Below are positions 43,144 through 52,934 of a stretch of DNA of 64,000 bases, piece by piece (positions within the stretch are counted from its first letter, which is position 1; the number at the start of each line of letters is the position of its first letter). A program made the translations under genes and the position numbers. This DNA comes from Actinomycetes bacterium. GTDB taxonomy: Bacteria > Actinomycetota > Acidimicrobiia > Acidimicrobiales > Palsa-688. The stretch lies in contig JAJYMB010000061.1 in the NCBI GenBank assembly GCA_021787365.1, positions 1 through 64,000 of the forward strand, given 5' to 3'. The notes under the pieces were generated by a model. The model was not told the origin of the DNA and did not search any database. It saw nothing but the letters and a program-made list of their open reading frames with translations.

Positions 43144-44343
43144 CTAGCTTTCGTCCATCGTCTCTGCGTCCTGCTCGTCCGCCATTACCTGGGGAAGCTC
43201 CCGGCGGGCTATCACGTGGACGTCTATACCGAGGTCCCCGGCGCGCCGTATCACCCGCCGCACAATCTGGCCCCCGGTCAGCTCCTGCCAGCGACTTTTC
43301 TGGCTGGAGCCAAGCACGATCTGGGTCACCTGGTGTTCGCGGGCAAAGTCGGCTATGGCCTGGGCGGGGTCGGGGTTGACAAGCTCGTGCCAATCTGCAC
43401 CGAGGTCCCGGGCGAGGGCACGCAGCGCCTCCAAGGTCCCCTTCCCCTTGTCGGGCTTGGCGTCCGACGAGGTGACGTGGACAACTGAAAGCTCGCCCTT
43501 GGCTCGCGACGCCATCCGCGCGGCTCTGCGCATGAGCATATCGGTGCCCGGGGCAGCCGTAACTGCCACAAGGAAACGCTCACAGGTTTCCCAGACCCGG
43601 TTTCCGCTGTGCCGGCGGAGGTGCTCGAGGAGCTCTTCCTCGGTCTCGTCGGCCAAGAACCGCAACGCCAGCTCCCGCAAGGCGATCAGGTTGTCGGTCT
43701 GGAAAAAATGGGTGAGTGCGTAAGGGACCCTTTCGGTAGGGTAGATATTGCCGTGCAGCATGCGCCGGCGCAGCTGCTCGGGCGAGGAGTCCACGAGCTC
43801 GATCTGGTTGGCCTTGCGGACCACCCAGTCGGGCACCCGCTCGCGCACGCGCACGCCGGTCATCTGCTCGACCGCATCGGCCAGGCTCTCGACGTGCTGG
43901 ATGTTGACCGTGGTGATCACGTCGATGCCGGCGTCGAGCAGTTCGAGCACGTCCTCCCAGCGTTTGGCGTGCCGGCCCGAACCGGGGACGTTGGTGTGCG
44001 CCAGTTCGTCGACCAGCGCCACCTTGGGCTTTCTGGCCAAGACGGCGTCGAGGTCCATCTCCTCGAAGCGCGCGCCCCGGTACTCGACCACCTTGCGGGG
44101 CACGACCTCGAATCCCTCGAGCAGGGCCGCCGTCAGCGGACGGCCGTGGGTTTCCACAAAGCCGACCACCACGTCGGTGCCCCGCTCGAGCCGGCGCCTG
44201 CCCTCGTTGAGCATGTCGTAGGTCTTGCCGACCCCCGCCGCTGCACCCAAGTAGACGCGGAAATGGCCAGCCGCCTCGACGACCGACTCCGCCTCTCGCG
44301 TCACCGACTCGGTTTCGGCCAGGACGCTCCCACGCTCGCTCAC
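43144..44343 (-). CDS. kdpD: KdpD N-terminal domain protein (sensor without kinase)
   Basis: A 399-residue protein holding only the cytoplasmic N-terminal half of KdpD: the KdpD domain with Walker A GAAAGVGKT (33-41) and Walker B-like VALVDELAHTN, then a universal-stress-protein domain (about 245-375) with IVLGSSQKSRWQEL. There are no membrane helices and no histidine kinase. The missing kinase half is encoded 5.5 kb upstream on the same strand, so the sensor is split in two. It closes the kdp gene series, 169 bases after kdpC; that gap holds no gene. It probably binds ATP or cyclic di-AMP and acts on the kinase in trans. Confidence 0.88.
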   Translation of the reverse strand: MSERGSVLAETESVTREAESVVEAAGHFRVYLGAAAGVGKTYDMLNEGRRRLERGTDVVVGFVETHGRPLTAALLEGFEVVPRKVVEYRGARFEEMDLDAVLARKPKVALVDELAHTNVPGSGRHAKRWEDVLELLDAGIDVITTVNIQHVESLADAVEQMTGVRVRERVPDWVVRKANQIELVDSSPEQLRRRMLHGNIYPTERVPYALTHFFQTDNLIALRELALRFLADETEEELLEHLRRHSGNRVWETCERFLVAVTAAPGTDMLMRRAARMASRAKGELSVVHVTSSDAKPDKGKGTLEALRALARDLGADWHELVNPDPAQAIADFAREHQVTQIVLGSSQKSRWQELTGGQIVRRVIRRAGDLGIDVHVIARRELPQVMADEQDAETMDES

Positions 44344-44512
44344 CCCGTCATGGTACGCCTGGCCGGAGCGGGCGGCAGGACCGGCACTGCCAGCCGGGCC
44401 GGCCTCGCGGGGCTCCCCGGCGGGAGGGCCGTGTGCCCGAGCGGCGGGCTCGTTCCGAAGGTCGGCCCGACGATCGAGCGCCGGGTCTCCCGCCGGCCAG
44501 GGGGCAGGCCTC

Positions 44513-45094
44513 TCAGCGATGGAGGTGGTGCTCGAAGGAGTAGAGGGCCATGTTGAGCTCGAGGACGTTCACGTAGGGAGCGCCTAGGAAACCGAGCTCG
44601 CGCCCGTGGACGTGGGAGGCAACGAGCGCCCTGACGGTGGCAACGGGGAGGTGGTTGGCCTTGGCCACCGCGTCGACCTGGGCGTAGGCGCCGGCGGGGC
44701 TGATGTCGGGGTCGACCAGGCTGCCGGAATTGGTGACGAGGCTGTTGGTCGGCTTGATCCCTTCCTTTTCGAGGCGGGAGGCCTGGGCGGCCACGAAGCG
44801 CTCGAGCGCCTTGGAGCGCGGGCCCCATTGCTGCGTGCCCGACACGACGACCTGGTTGGGCTTGTTGGTGAGCAACGAGGCGTCCGGGCGGCCCTGGAAC
44901 CACTTCGGGCCGGCCCAAGCCTGCTCGATCTCTGCGGAGCCGACCACCGCCTGGCCGTCTTTCACGAACGACCCCTCGGCTTGGTGCCTGAAGAAGAGCA
45001 TCGAAACGCCGGTGCCGGCATAGCCGTAGGCCAGGCCCAGAAAGGCCAGGAAAACCAAGGACAAGAGGAACGAACGGCGGAGGTTCGCGAGCAT
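44513..45094 (-). CDS. kdpC: Potassium-transporting ATPase subunit KdpC
   Basis: A 193-residue subunit with one N-terminal transmembrane helix (SLVFLAFLGLAYGYAGTGVS) and an external domain including KWFQGRPDAS and SGSLVDPDISPAGAYAQVD, both family hallmarks. It raises the ATP affinity of KdpB. It begins one base after the kdpB stop. Length is normal. Confidence 0.94.
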   Translation of the reverse strand: MLANLRRSFLLSLVFLAFLGLAYGYAGTGVSMLFFRHQAEGSFVKDGQAVVGSAEIEQAWAGPKWFQGRPDASLLTNKPNQVVVSGTQQWGPRSKALERFVAAQASRLEKEGIKPTNSLVTNSGSLVDPDISPAGAYAQVDAVAKANHLPVATVRALVASHVHGRELGFLGAPYVNVLELNMALYSFEHHLHR

Positions 45095-45095
45095 C

Positions 45096-47231
45096 TCAGT
45101 ACCACCCCGTAGCGGTGAGGACCAGGTCGATCAGTTTTATGAAGATGAAGGGGACTATTACCCCGCCCACCCCGTAGATGAGCACGTTGCGCCTGAGTAT
45201 CGATGAAGCGGAGGTAGGCCGCCACTTCACGCCCCGCAAGGCGAGCGGGATGAGGGCGATAATGACGAGGGCATTGAATATGACTGCCGAGAGCACCGCG
45301 CTCTGCGGGCTGTGCAGGCCCATTATGTTGAGCCTGTGGAGCTGGGGGTAGGTGGCGGTGAAAAGGGCGGGTATTATCGCAAAGTACTTCGCGACGTCGT
45401 TGGCGATGGAAAAAGTAGTGAGCGCGCCACGAGTGATCAGCAACTGTTTGCCGACCTCGACCACGTCGATCAACTTCGTGGGGTTGGAGTCGAGGTCCAC
45501 CATGTTGCCGGCCTCTTTGGCTGCCGTCGTGCCGGTGTTCATGGCGACCCCGACATCGGCTTGGGCGAGGGCGGGGGCGTCGTTGGTGCCGTCGCCCATC
45601 ATCGCGACGAGCTTGCCGCCGGCCTGCTCGGCCTTTATGAGCTCCATCTTGCGCTCGGGGGTCGCCTCGGCCAGGAAGTCGTCCACGCCCGCCTCTTGGG
45701 CAATGGCGGCGGCGGTGAGAGGGTTGTCCCCCGTGATCATGACGGTGCGGATGCCGACCGCCCGGAGGTGGTCGAAGCGTTCCTTGATGCCCTCTTTTAC
45801 GACGTCTTTCAGTTCTATGACCCCGAGGATGCGGCCCCCGTCGGAGACCACGAGAGGCGTCGAGCCCGCCCGGGCCATGCGCTCGACGGCCTCGTCCAAG
45901 TCCGAGGGCGCGCTCCCACCTTGGGATGTGGCCCACTTGCGGACCGCCTCGGCCGCCCCCTTGCGGATCGAACGGGGGCCGATGTCGACGCCCGACATGC
46001 GCGAGAGCGCGGAGAACGGGACAAAGACCGGGCCCTCACCGAGGTCCCGCTCGCGGATGCCGAAGCGCTCCTTGGCCAGCACGACGATCGAGCGGCCCTC
46101 TGGCGTCTCGTCGGCCAGAGACGCGAGCTGCGCCGCCTCCGCCAGCTCCTGCTCGCTGGCTCCTCCCACGGCCAAGAACTGGGTCGCCATCCGGTTGCCG
46201 AGCGTTATCGTGCCGGTCTTGTCGAGGAGCAGCGTCTGCACGTCCCCCGCCGCCTCCACGGCCCGGCCGCTCATCGCGAGGACGTTCTTTTGCACCAGGC
46301 GGTCCATGCCGGCGATGCCGATAGCGGACAGCAGGGCGCCGATCGTGGTGGGGATCAGGCAGACCAGCAACGCGACCAGCACCACGATCGAGATCTGCCC
46401 GTGGGTGTGGGTGAGCAGGTCGGCGTAATGGCCGAAGGGCTCGAGCACGACCACCACGGGCAAGAAGACGATCGTGAGGGTCGCGAGCAGGATCGTGAGC
46501 GCGATCTCGTTGGGGGTCTTCTGGCGGTTGGCGCCCTCGACGAGCCCGATCATCCTGTCGAGGAACGTCTGGCCTTTTTCGGCCATGATCCGCACCACTA
46601 TGCGGTCCGAGAGCACCTTGGTGCCCCCCGTGACCGCCGAGCGGTCCCCTCCGGACTCCCGTATGACCGGAGCCGACTCCCCGGTGATGGCCGACTCGTC
46701 AACCGAAGCGATGCCCTCGGTGATCTCGCCGTCCGACGGGATTATGTCGCCCGCCTCGCACACCACGAGCTCACCCTTGGCGAGCGCCGACGCCGGCACG
46801 CGCTCCTCGGAGCCGTCGCCGCGCAACCGGCGGGCTTCGGTCTCGGCCCTCGTCCGCCGGAGGGTGTCCGCTTGCGCCTTGCCCCGGCCCTCGGCCATCG
46901 CCTCGGCGAAGTTGGCAAAGAGCACGGTGAGGAACAGCCATGCGGTGATCGACCAGGAGAAGAGGCTCGGGTGGGCTACCGCTTCTAGGAAGGTAACCAC
47001 CGAGCCGACGAGCACCACGAACATGACCGGGTTTTTCACTTGCACCTGGGGCGCCAACTTCTTCACCGAACCCCAAAGGGCCGTGCGGAGGATCTCCGGG
47101 TCGAACAGGCTCCGTGCCTGGGCCACGCCCCTCGGGCCATGGTGACCCGCGAGCGGGCTGGCCGGCACCGTCCCAGCCGGCGCGCCTGGTGCCACGGGGC
47201 TGGCGAGCGGCCGGGGAGGGGTCTCTGGCAT
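45096..47231 (-). CDS. kdpB: Potassium-transporting P-type ATPase subunit KdpB
   Basis: A 711-residue P-type ATPase. The phosphorylated aspartate is Asp337 in [13 protein letters not shown], the dephosphorylation motif is TGES (183-186), and [20 protein letters not shown] is the hinge segment. Seven or so helices are visible. It powers high-affinity potassium uptake through KdpA. The first 45 residues are an alanine/proline-rich extension. It is 2 bases downstream of kdpA. Confidence 0.96.
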   Translation of the reverse strand: MPETPPRPLASPVAPGAPAGTVPASPLAGHHGPRGVAQARSLFDPEILRTALWGSVKKLAPQVQVKNPVMFVVLVGSVVTFLEAVAHPSLFSWSITAWLFLTVLFANFAEAMAEGRGKAQADTLRRTRAETEARRLRGDGSEERVPASALAKGELVVCEAGDIIPSDGEITEGIASVDESAITGESAPVIRESGGDRSAVTGGTKVLSDRIVVRIMAEKGQTFLDRMIGLVEGANRQKTPNEIALTILLATLTIVFLPVVVVLEPFGHYADLLTHTHGQISIVVLVALLVCLIPTTIGALLSAIGIAGMDRLVQKNVLAMSGRAVEAAGDVQTLLLDKTGTITLGNRMATQFLAVGGASEQELAEAAQLASLADETPEGRSIVVLAKERFGIRERDLGEGPVFVPFSALSRMSGVDIGPRSIRKGAAEAVRKWATSQGGSAPSDLDEAVERMARAGSTPLVVSDGGRILGVIELKDVVKEGIKERFDHLRAVGIRTVMITGDNPLTAAAIAQEAGVDDFLAEATPERKMELIKAEQAGGKLVAMMGDGTNDAPALAQADVGVAMNTGTTAAKEAGNMVDLDSNPTKLIDVVEVGKQLLITRGALTTFSIANDVAKYFAIIPALFTATYPQLHRLNIMGLHSPQSAVLSAVIFNALVIIALIPLALRGVKWRPTSASSILRRNVLIYGVGGVIVPFIFIKLIDLVLTATGWY

Positions 47232-47233
47232 AT

Positions 47234-48922
47234 CTAGAAGAGCCCCTTGCTCAACTGCTCGGCTATGGGGCCGAGCGACACCGCGGGGAAGAACGTGAGG
47301 CCGCCGACGATCAAGATGACGCCTATCAAGAGGCCCACGAAAAGAGGCGTGTCGGTCCTGAAGGTGCCGAGGTTCTCGGCAACGGCCCCCTTGGCGGCGA
47401 GCGTGCCGCCAAGAGCCAGGCAGGGGACGATGATCGCGAAACGCCCGAGAAGCATGGCTACCCCACCCAAGATGTTGTAGAAGGGCGTGTCGCCTGACAA
47501 GCCGGCAAAGGCAGAGCCGTTGTTGTTGGCCTGTGAAGTGAAGGCGTAGAGGATCTCGGTGAAAGCGTGCGGGCCGGCGTTCGAGGGGCCCGCCCTGCCG
47601 GCGTGCACCGATACGGCTATGCCGGTCAGGATGAGCACGGTGAGGGGCATCACGAGGACCCCGAAAGAGGCCAGCTTCACCTCCTTCGCCTGGATCTTCT
47701 TGCCGAGGTACTCGGGTGTCCGCCCGATCATCAAGCCCCCGATGAACACCGCCACTATGGCAAAGAGCAATATCGTGTAAAGCCCGCTGCCGACCCCGCC
47801 AGGGGTCACCTCACCGAGCATCATGCCCGTCAGGAGGCCGAAGCCGCCTATCGGCGTGAAGGAGTCGTTGGCGCCCGAGACGCTGCCTGTCGAGGTCTGG
47901 GTGGAGGCTATGTCGTAGAGGGTGGTCTGCATCGGCCCGAAGCGGACCTCTTTGCCCACCATGTTGCCCTGGGGCTGGGAGACGACATGGGCCGCCGCCA
48001 CGGCCGGGTTGGGCTGGTGCTCCGCGTACGAGCTGAAGCCCACCCAGGCACCGAACAATATGGCCATCGCAGCCAGGAGCGCCACTCCTTGGCGGCGATT
48101 GCCCACCATCTTGCCGAAGGTGTAGGTGAGCGCGACCGGGATCGACAGGATCAGCGCGAAAGACAAGAAGTTGGTCAATGCCGAGGGATCTTCGAAGGGG
48201 TCGGACCCGTTGGCATTGAAAAAACCGCCGCCGTTGGTGCCGAGCTGCTTTATCGACTCCATGAAGCCCACCGGGCCGCGGGCTATCACCTGGGTCGTGC
48301 TGTTCAAGAAGTCGTGGACCGTGACCGGGCCGGCAAGGGTCTGCACGGCTCCTTCGCCGACGAACACGAACCCGGCGGCAAAGGCTATCGGCAAAAGCAC
48401 ATAAAGGGTGCAGCGGACTATGTCCACCCAGAAGTTACCGATCGTCGGCGAGTTGCGCCGGGCGAACCCCCGTACCAAGGCGATGGCCACAGCGATGCCG
48501 ACCGCGGCGCTCACGAACTGCTGCACGGTGAGCGCAGCCATCTGGCTGAAATAGCTCATCGTTGTCTCGCCCGCGTAGTTTTGCCAGTTGGTGTTGGTGG
48601 TGAAAGACACCGCGGTGTTCCAGGCGAGCGCGGGGGGGACGGCGCCGAGGTGCTGGGGGTTCAGGGGTAGGCTCCCCTGCAGACGCTGGATGGCGTAAGT
48701 GAAAAGGAGCGCCATCCCCGAAAATACGATCAGGGCGCCCGCATAGCGCTGCCAGGGCTGCTCGACGTCGGGGTCGACACCGATCAGCCGGTAGACGGGC
48801 CGCTCCGCCCAGGCAAGGTAGCGCACCCGCCCCGCGAACACCGCTTCCATGTAGGAGCCGAGGAAGCGCCAGGCGATGCCCAGCACCAACACGAGGGCGA
48901 CGATCACCCAGAAATAGCTCAC
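47234..48922 (-). CDS. kdpA: Potassium-transporting ATPase subunit KdpA
   Basis: A 562-residue channel-like subunit of the Kdp pump with about ten helices. Selectivity-loop segments are visible: [29 protein letters not shown] and [12 protein letters not shown]. It selects potassium and passes it to KdpB. The GTG start lies 16 bases after the kdpF stop. Length and order are normal for kdpFABC. Confidence 0.96.
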   Translation of the reverse strand: MSYFWVIVALVLVLGIAWRFLGSYMEAVFAGRVRYLAWAERPVYRLIGVDPDVEQPWQRYAGALIVFSGMALLFTYAIQRLQGSLPLNPQHLGAVPPALAWNTAVSFTTNTNWQNYAGETTMSYFSQMAALTVQQFVSAAVGIAVAIALVRGFARRNSPTIGNFWVDIVRCTLYVLLPIAFAAGFVFVGEGAVQTLAGPVTVHDFLNSTTQVIARGPVGFMESIKQLGTNGGGFFNANGSDPFEDPSALTNFLSFALILSIPVALTYTFGKMVGNRRQGVALLAAMAILFGAWVGFSSYAEHQPNPAVAAAHVVSQPQGNMVGKEVRFGPMQTTLYDIASTQTSTGSVSGANDSFTPIGGFGLLTGMMLGEVTPGGVGSGLYTILLFAIVAVFIGGLMIGRTPEYLGKKIQAKEVKLASFGVLVMPLTVLILTGIAVSVHAGRAGPSNAGPHAFTEILYAFTSQANNNGSAFAGLSGDTPFYNILGGVAMLLGRFAIIVPCLALGGTLAAKGAVAENLGTFRTDTPLFVGLLIGVILIVGGLTFFPAVSLGPIAEQLSKGLF

Positions 48923-48938
48923 GGGGCCACCTACTGGC

Positions 48939-49028
48939 TCAGAACCGCTCGGGTTTGAACAGCGCCACGCCCAAGTAGGCGAAGACCAGCACCGACACCC
49001 CGAGCAATATGGCGTCCGTCACGCTCAT
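48939..49028 (-). CDS. kdpF: Small pump-stabilising subunit KdpF
   Basis: A 29-residue membrane peptide, MSVTDAILLGVSVLVFAYLG then VALFKPERF, matching KdpF, including the typical ending PERF. It stabilises the KdpABC complex in the membrane like a bound lipid. ATG 49028 overlaps the stop of an even smaller upstream peptide gene (ATGA), and kdpA follows 16 bases on. Because of its size it is easily missed in automated annotation. Confidence 0.9.
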   Translation of the reverse strand: MSVTDAILLGVSVLVFAYLGVALFKPERF

Positions 49029-49108
49029 ACGCGTTCCAGGCCCTTTATGAGCAGCAGCATGGCCACCACGAACACCACCGTCCCGAGGACAGAGAGCAAA
49101 TCAGCCAT
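49025..49108 (-). CDS. 27-residue membrane micropeptide upstream of kdpF
   Basis: The peptide is MADLLSVLGTVVFVVAMLLL followed by IKGLERV: one transmembrane helix and a short basic end. Its TGA overlaps the kdpF ATG, and GGAGG lies about 20 bases upstream of its own ATG with weaker matches nearer. Small peptides of similar design occur ahead of kdpF in other bacteria, to my recollection, without a settled name. It is the first cistron of the kdp structural genes, so a role as a pump accessory or translational leader is plausible but unproven. Confidence 0.68.
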   Translation of the reverse strand: MADLLSVLGTVVFVVAMLLLIKGLERV

Positions 49109-49164
49109 GTGGCCCAGGCTCGCACCTCCGGCGCGAACAGGACGTGAACCCGGCCGGCCCAGCC

Positions 49165-49178
49165 GTGAATAAAATGTG
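49165..49178 (-). promoter_or_regulatory. A+T-rich element upstream of the kdp structural genes
   Basis: The 91-base gap between kdpE and the micropeptide gene is GC-rich except for CACATTTTATTCAC (minus strand). It resembles the TTTATA-like core of known KdpE sites and could be the KdpE box or a promoter -10 region. The position, about 57 bases before the first kdp cistron, is right for either. Confidence 0.35.
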
Positions 49179-49199
49179 GACCGGCCCGCGCCGAGGGCC

Positions 49200-49883
49200 T
49201 CAGCTCGCCGACAGGCAGTAACCGATGCCCGGGGCCGTCCGCAAAGACACGCCTACCTTTCCCCCGAGCTTCTTGCGCAACCGGTACACGTAGACGCGCA
49301 GGTACTCGGCTTCCGCGCCGTAGGCACCCCCCCAGATCTGCTGGAGGATCATCTGGTGCGTGCAAGTCTTTCCGGCGTGGCGGGCCAAGAAAGCGAGGAG
49401 CTCGAACTCCTTGGCCGTGAGCTCCAGGGGCTCGCCGCCCACGGTGGCCTGGTAGTGGGCGAGGTCCAAGTCGAGGGGCCCGACCGAGATGTGGCCGCCC
49501 CCCGGCGGTGGTGCCCCGGCGTAACGCAGGGCCGTGCGGATGCGCGCCTCGAGCTCGGCCATGCCGAAGGGCTTGGTCACGTAGTCGTTGGCCCCCCCGT
49601 CGAGCGCGGCTACCTTGCGGTCCTCGAGGGCTGTCGCCGAAAGCACGATGAGGGGCACCTCGCTCCAGCCCCGGACACGCCGGACGACCTCGAGGCCGTC
49701 CATGTCAGGCAGGCCGAGGTCGAGCACCACGACGTCGGGGGAGCGCAGGGCTATGGAGGCGAGCCCCTCGTCGCCGCTGGCCGCCAGGAACACCGTGTGG
49801 CCGCGCGCCGAGAGCGCCACCTTGAGCGCCCTCTGGAGCGCCTTGTCGTCGTCGACCACGAGGACCCGTGCCACAGCTGTCAC
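49200..49883 (-). CDS. kdpE: Response regulator KdpE
   Basis: A 227-residue OmpR-family regulator. The receiver domain has phospho-acceptor Asp55 in VVVLDLGLPDMDGLE and the lysine in DYVTKPFG; the C-terminal winged helix contains LTAKEFELLAFLARHAGKTC and ends YLRVYVYRLRKKLGG, typical of KdpE. GTG 49883 overlaps the kinase stop (GTGA). It should activate the kdp genes that begin 91 bases downstream. Confidence 0.93.
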   Translation of the reverse strand: MTAVARVLVVDDDKALQRALKVALSARGHTVFLAASGDEGLASIALRSPDVVVLDLGLPDMDGLEVVRRVRGWSEVPLIVLSATALEDRKVAALDGGANDYVTKPFGMAELEARIRTALRYAGAPPPGGGHISVGPLDLDLAHYQATVGGEPLELTAKEFELLAFLARHAGKTCTHQMILQQIWGGAYGAEAEYLRVYVYRLRKKLGGKVGVSLRTAPGIGYCLSAS

Positions 49884-51364
49884 GACTCCGGGACGCTCGG
49901 GAGGGTGAACACGAACTGCGCCCCCCCTCCTTCGCCGAGCCAAATGCGCTCGCCGTGGGCTTCCAGGAACGCCCGCGCGATGGCGAGCCCGAGCCCGCCC
50001 CGACCGCCGGCTTCGCGCCGCTCGAACATCTCGAAAAGATGGGCGCGCTCCTCCTCGGGCACACCGGGGCCCCGGTCCGACACCGAAAGCTCGACCTTGC
50101 CCCCCGGGCCTGGGCGTGCTCCTACCCTGACCGCTTCGCCGGCCGGCGAGTAGCGGAAGGCATTGTCGAGGAGGTTGGCCAGGACCTGGCGAACGAGCAC
50201 CGGGTCGACGTCCACCAGGGGCAGTTCCGCCGGAACTTGCCAGGAGACCTCCCCGCTCTGGCCCGAGCGCCCGAGCACGGCCAGCGCCTCTTCTACCAGG
50301 TCGATCACGGCGCAGGGCTGCCGGCGCAGCTCCAGGGTGCCCGACTGGATCCGTGTCATGTCCAAGAGGTTGCAGACCAGCCTGTCCAGGCGGTCAGCTT
50401 GGGCGTCGACCAGTTCGACCAGTTCCTTCACCTCGCCCGGGGCGAGGGACGAGCCGCTCTCGAGCAGGGTGGACGCCGACAGCTTTATGGTAGCCAAGGG
50501 GGTGCGCAGGTCGTGGGAAACGGCCCCGACCAGGGACCTGCGCACGCGGTCCACCTCGCCGAGCAGGCGGGCGCGCAGCGCCTCCTCACGCAGCGTGGCC
50601 CTCTCGAGGGCCAGGGCGAGGTGGTTGGCGAAGGCGCGCAGCAGCTCCTGGTCCTCGCGCCCGGCTCTGGCTCCGCGCACCGCCAGGAGGCCGACCGCCC
50701 TGCCGGTCGCCGCCAGGGCCACGACCTGGTAGCCGGGGTACGGCGCCTTGGGCGTGCCGGCGCGCGCCGGCCGAGAGGGCCCGAGGGAGACCGGCGGTGC
50801 CCCGCCGGCTGCGAGGTGAGCTAGCTCCTCGGGAGCCAGCGGCTCGCCGGCGGAGGCGACCAGCTGCAGCCGCCCGTCCACGGGGAGCAGGAGAGAGACG
50901 CCTTCCAGGCCAAACTCCGAGCGCACCGACTCGACGATGGTCCCGAGGAGCTCGGGACCGGGCAGCTCACGCACGAGCAGTTCGGAGACGTCGAACAGGC
51001 GGCGTACGTCCGCCGCCCGCCGCTGAGACTCGGAGCGTGCCGAGTTGGCGGCCGCGACCACCCTGGCCACTATCACGGTCACTGCCGCGTACACCGCGAG
51101 CGCGACCCAATCCGACCCCCGGGCAACGTCGAAGGTGTAGTAGGGCCGCAGGAAGAAGAAGTCGTAAGCGAGGAAGCACAAGGTGGCGGCCGCCAGGCCC
51201 GCCCCGAAACCACCGATGCTCACGCCTCCCACCACGGGGACGACAAGCACCAAGGCTGTCGTGGCAGCGTCGAGGTGAGAGCGCACAGGCAGCAGGGCAG
51301 CACCGAGAACAGCCGCCATGGTGAGCGCTGTCAGTACCCCCAACAGCGCCCGCCGCCTGGGCAC
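49880..51364 (-). CDS. KdpD-type sensor histidine kinase lacking the N-terminal domain
   Basis: A 494-residue protein equal to the C-terminal half of KdpD: a DUF4118 four-helix membrane domain (about 5-105, including FLAYDFFFLRPYYTFDV), a GAF domain (about 125-265), the phospho-acceptor helix with His284 in AVSHDLRTPLATIKLS, and a GHKL ATPase (VDPVLVRQVLANLLDNAFRY). The KdpD/USP half is a separate gene after kdpC. GTG 51364 has AAGGAAG upstream; the frame is open to 51640 over the next RCK gene. It is coupled to kdpE, its certain partner. Confidence 0.89.
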   Translation of the reverse strand: MPRRRALLGVLTALTMAAVLGAALLPVRSHLDAATTALVLVVPVVGGVSIGGFGAGLAAATLCFLAYDFFFLRPYYTFDVARGSDWVALAVYAAVTVIVARVVAAANSARSESQRRAADVRRLFDVSELLVRELPGPELLGTIVESVRSEFGLEGVSLLLPVDGRLQLVASAGEPLAPEELAHLAAGGAPPVSLGPSRPARAGTPKAPYPGYQVVALAATGRAVGLLAVRGARAGREDQELLRAFANHLALALERATLREEALRARLLGEVDRVRRSLVGAVSHDLRTPLATIKLSASTLLESGSSLAPGEVKELVELVDAQADRLDRLVCNLLDMTRIQSGTLELRRQPCAVIDLVEEALAVLGRSGQSGEVSWQVPAELPLVDVDPVLVRQVLANLLDNAFRYSPAGEAVRVGARPGPGGKVELSVSDRGPGVPEEERAHLFEMFERREAGGRGGLGLAIARAFLEAHGERIWLGEGGGAQFVFTLPSVPES

Positions 51365-51398
51365 GCCCAGCTTCCTTGACCCTGCCGTGCGCGTCCCC

Positions 51399-52154
51399 CT
51401 AAGCCCCGGCGAGCCCCCCGCTAGGGGGCGTCTGGCCACTCCCGTTGCCCGCGGGGGCGGCCGGGGCGGATGCCGGCCGGAGCCCTGCCGGCCCGCCGGG
51501 GGCCACCAGGAGCGACCGCACCGTGTCTTCGGACTCCGGGGAGGCGAGCACCAGCACCTCGTCGCCCGGTTCGAGGACGGTGTCGCCCCGCGGGACGACG
51601 ACATGGGCATGGCGGACCACGGCCACCACGCTCGCGTCACGGGGCAGGCCGAGCTGGGCCAGTTCGACGCCGGCGGCGGGCGACGCCGGCGCCAGGGTCA
51701 CCTCGACCAGGTGCGCGCCCGAGGATTCAAGCTGCATCAGGCGGACGAGCGAGCCCACCGAGACCGCTTCCTCGGTGAGGGCCGCCAGGAGGTGCGGTGT
51801 CGAGACGGCCACGTCGACGCCCCAGGTCTGGTTGAAAAGCCAATGGTTCTTCGGGTGGTTGACCCGGGCGATGACCCGGGGCACCGCGAACTCCTGCTTG
51901 GCGAGGAGCGAGACCACGAGGTTGTCCTCGTCGTCACCGGTGGTCGCCACCACAACGTCGGCCGTGGCCAGCCCGGCCAGGTCGAGTGCCGAGACCTCGC
52001 AGGCGTCCCTCACCATCCACTTGAAGCCGAGGTGGGCCCCGCGGCCCGCGACGTCGGGGTCGATCTCGATGACGAGCACGTCGTGGCCGGCGTCCTTCAG
52101 GTCGAGAGCAAGGTACGTGCCGACGTTGCCGCCCCCGGCGATCACCACGTTCAC
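51399..52154 (-). CDS. TrkA/RCK potassium regulatory protein, CeoC-like
   Basis: A 251-residue RCK protein. The RCK_N Rossmann domain begins NVVIAGGGNVGTYLALDLKD, and a TrkA-C domain follows (about 150-225) with VVPRGDTVLEPGDEVLVLAS. A low-complexity proline/glycine tail ends the protein. The GTG start overlaps the preceding RCK gene (GTGA). Such proteins bind NAD(H) or cyclic di-AMP and gate potassium channels or symporters. The pair matches the mycobacterial ceoB-ceoC arrangement. Confidence 0.88.
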   Translation of the reverse strand: MNVVIAGGGNVGTYLALDLKDAGHDVLVIEIDPDVAGRGAHLGFKWMVRDACEVSALDLAGLATADVVVATTGDDEDNLVVSLLAKQEFAVPRVIARVNHPKNHWLFNQTWGVDVAVSTPHLLAALTEEAVSVGSLVRLMQLESSGAHLVEVTLAPASPAAGVELAQLGLPRDASVVAVVRHAHVVVPRGDTVLEPGDEVLVLASPESEDTVRSLLVAPGGPAGLRPASAPAAPAGNGSGQTPPSGGLAGA

Positions 52155-52816
52155 GGGCGCGGCCCTTCGGCGAGGCGCGCCTCGACGGTCCCGATCGCCC
52201 CGGCGTCCATGGAGATGTACAGCACATCACCATCCTGGCCGAGCGCCCCAGGCTTTGGGACACACGCCTTGCCGGCCCGCGAGAGGGCCACCACCTTGGC
52301 CACGCCGGGAGCCTCCAGCTCGTCCAGCCGGTAGCCGACCCAGCTCGCGGGCAACGAACGCTCTATCATCACCACCTCGCCGTGAGGGGCGGACCACTCG
52401 GTCACCGTCCGCTCCGGCACCAACCGCTGCAACACCTGTTCGACGGTCCAGGCTACGGTAGCCACGGTAGGGATGCCGAGGCGCCGGTAGATGGCGGCGC
52501 GGCGGGGGTCGTAGATGCGCGCCACGACGTTGGGTACCTGGTAAGTCTCCTTGGCTATGCGTGCCGTCAGGATGTTGGAGTTGTCGCCGTTGGTGACCGC
52601 GGCCAGAGCGTCCGCACCGGCGATACCGGCTTCCTCGAGCGCGTCGCGGTCGAACCCGAAGCCCACCACGGCTTTGCCGCCCCAGTCCATGGCCAGGCGC
52701 TGAAGAGCACGGTTCGACTTGTCGATGACCGAGACTTCGTTGCCCTCACGCGACAAGGTGACGGCCAGCTGGGAGCCCACCCTGCCACACCCGACTACCA
52801 CAACGCGCACAGACAC
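52151..52816 (-). CDS. TrkA/RCK potassium regulatory protein, CeoB-like
   Basis: A 221-residue RCK protein starting VRVVVVGCGRVGSQLAVTLS, with the acidic end of beta-2 (VSVIDKSNRAL) binding the NAD ribose, and a TrkA-C domain in the last 75 residues. It is the first gene of the minus-strand potassium series. It is divergent from the APC permease gene by 118 bases, as in Mycobacterium, where ceoB and ceoC neighbour a similar permease gene. It probably regulates that permease. Confidence 0.88.
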   Translation of the reverse strand: MSVRVVVVGCGRVGSQLAVTLSREGNEVSVIDKSNRALQRLAMDWGGKAVVGFGFDRDALEEAGIAGADALAAVTNGDNSNILTARIAKETYQVPNVVARIYDPRRAAIYRRLGIPTVATVAWTVEQVLQRLVPERTVTEWSAPHGEVVMIERSLPASWVGYRLDELEAPGVAKVVALSRAGKACVPKPGALGQDGDVLYISMDAGAIGTVEARLAEGPRP

Positions 52817-52934
52817 TCATGCAACACGCTCGGGCCTCCTGGCACAACTCGATGGGCGACGCTAGCTTTGGCCGAGGCCGGACCGTGCCATGCGCCGGGC
52901 CCGGTGACGGAGCTGGCAGAATGGCCGACCACCA

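Noticed and set aside
52817-52934. Cyclic di-AMP (ydaO-type) riboswitch before the APC permease
   Set aside because: The 118-base gap is too short for that riboswitch and shows none of its conserved elements by eye.
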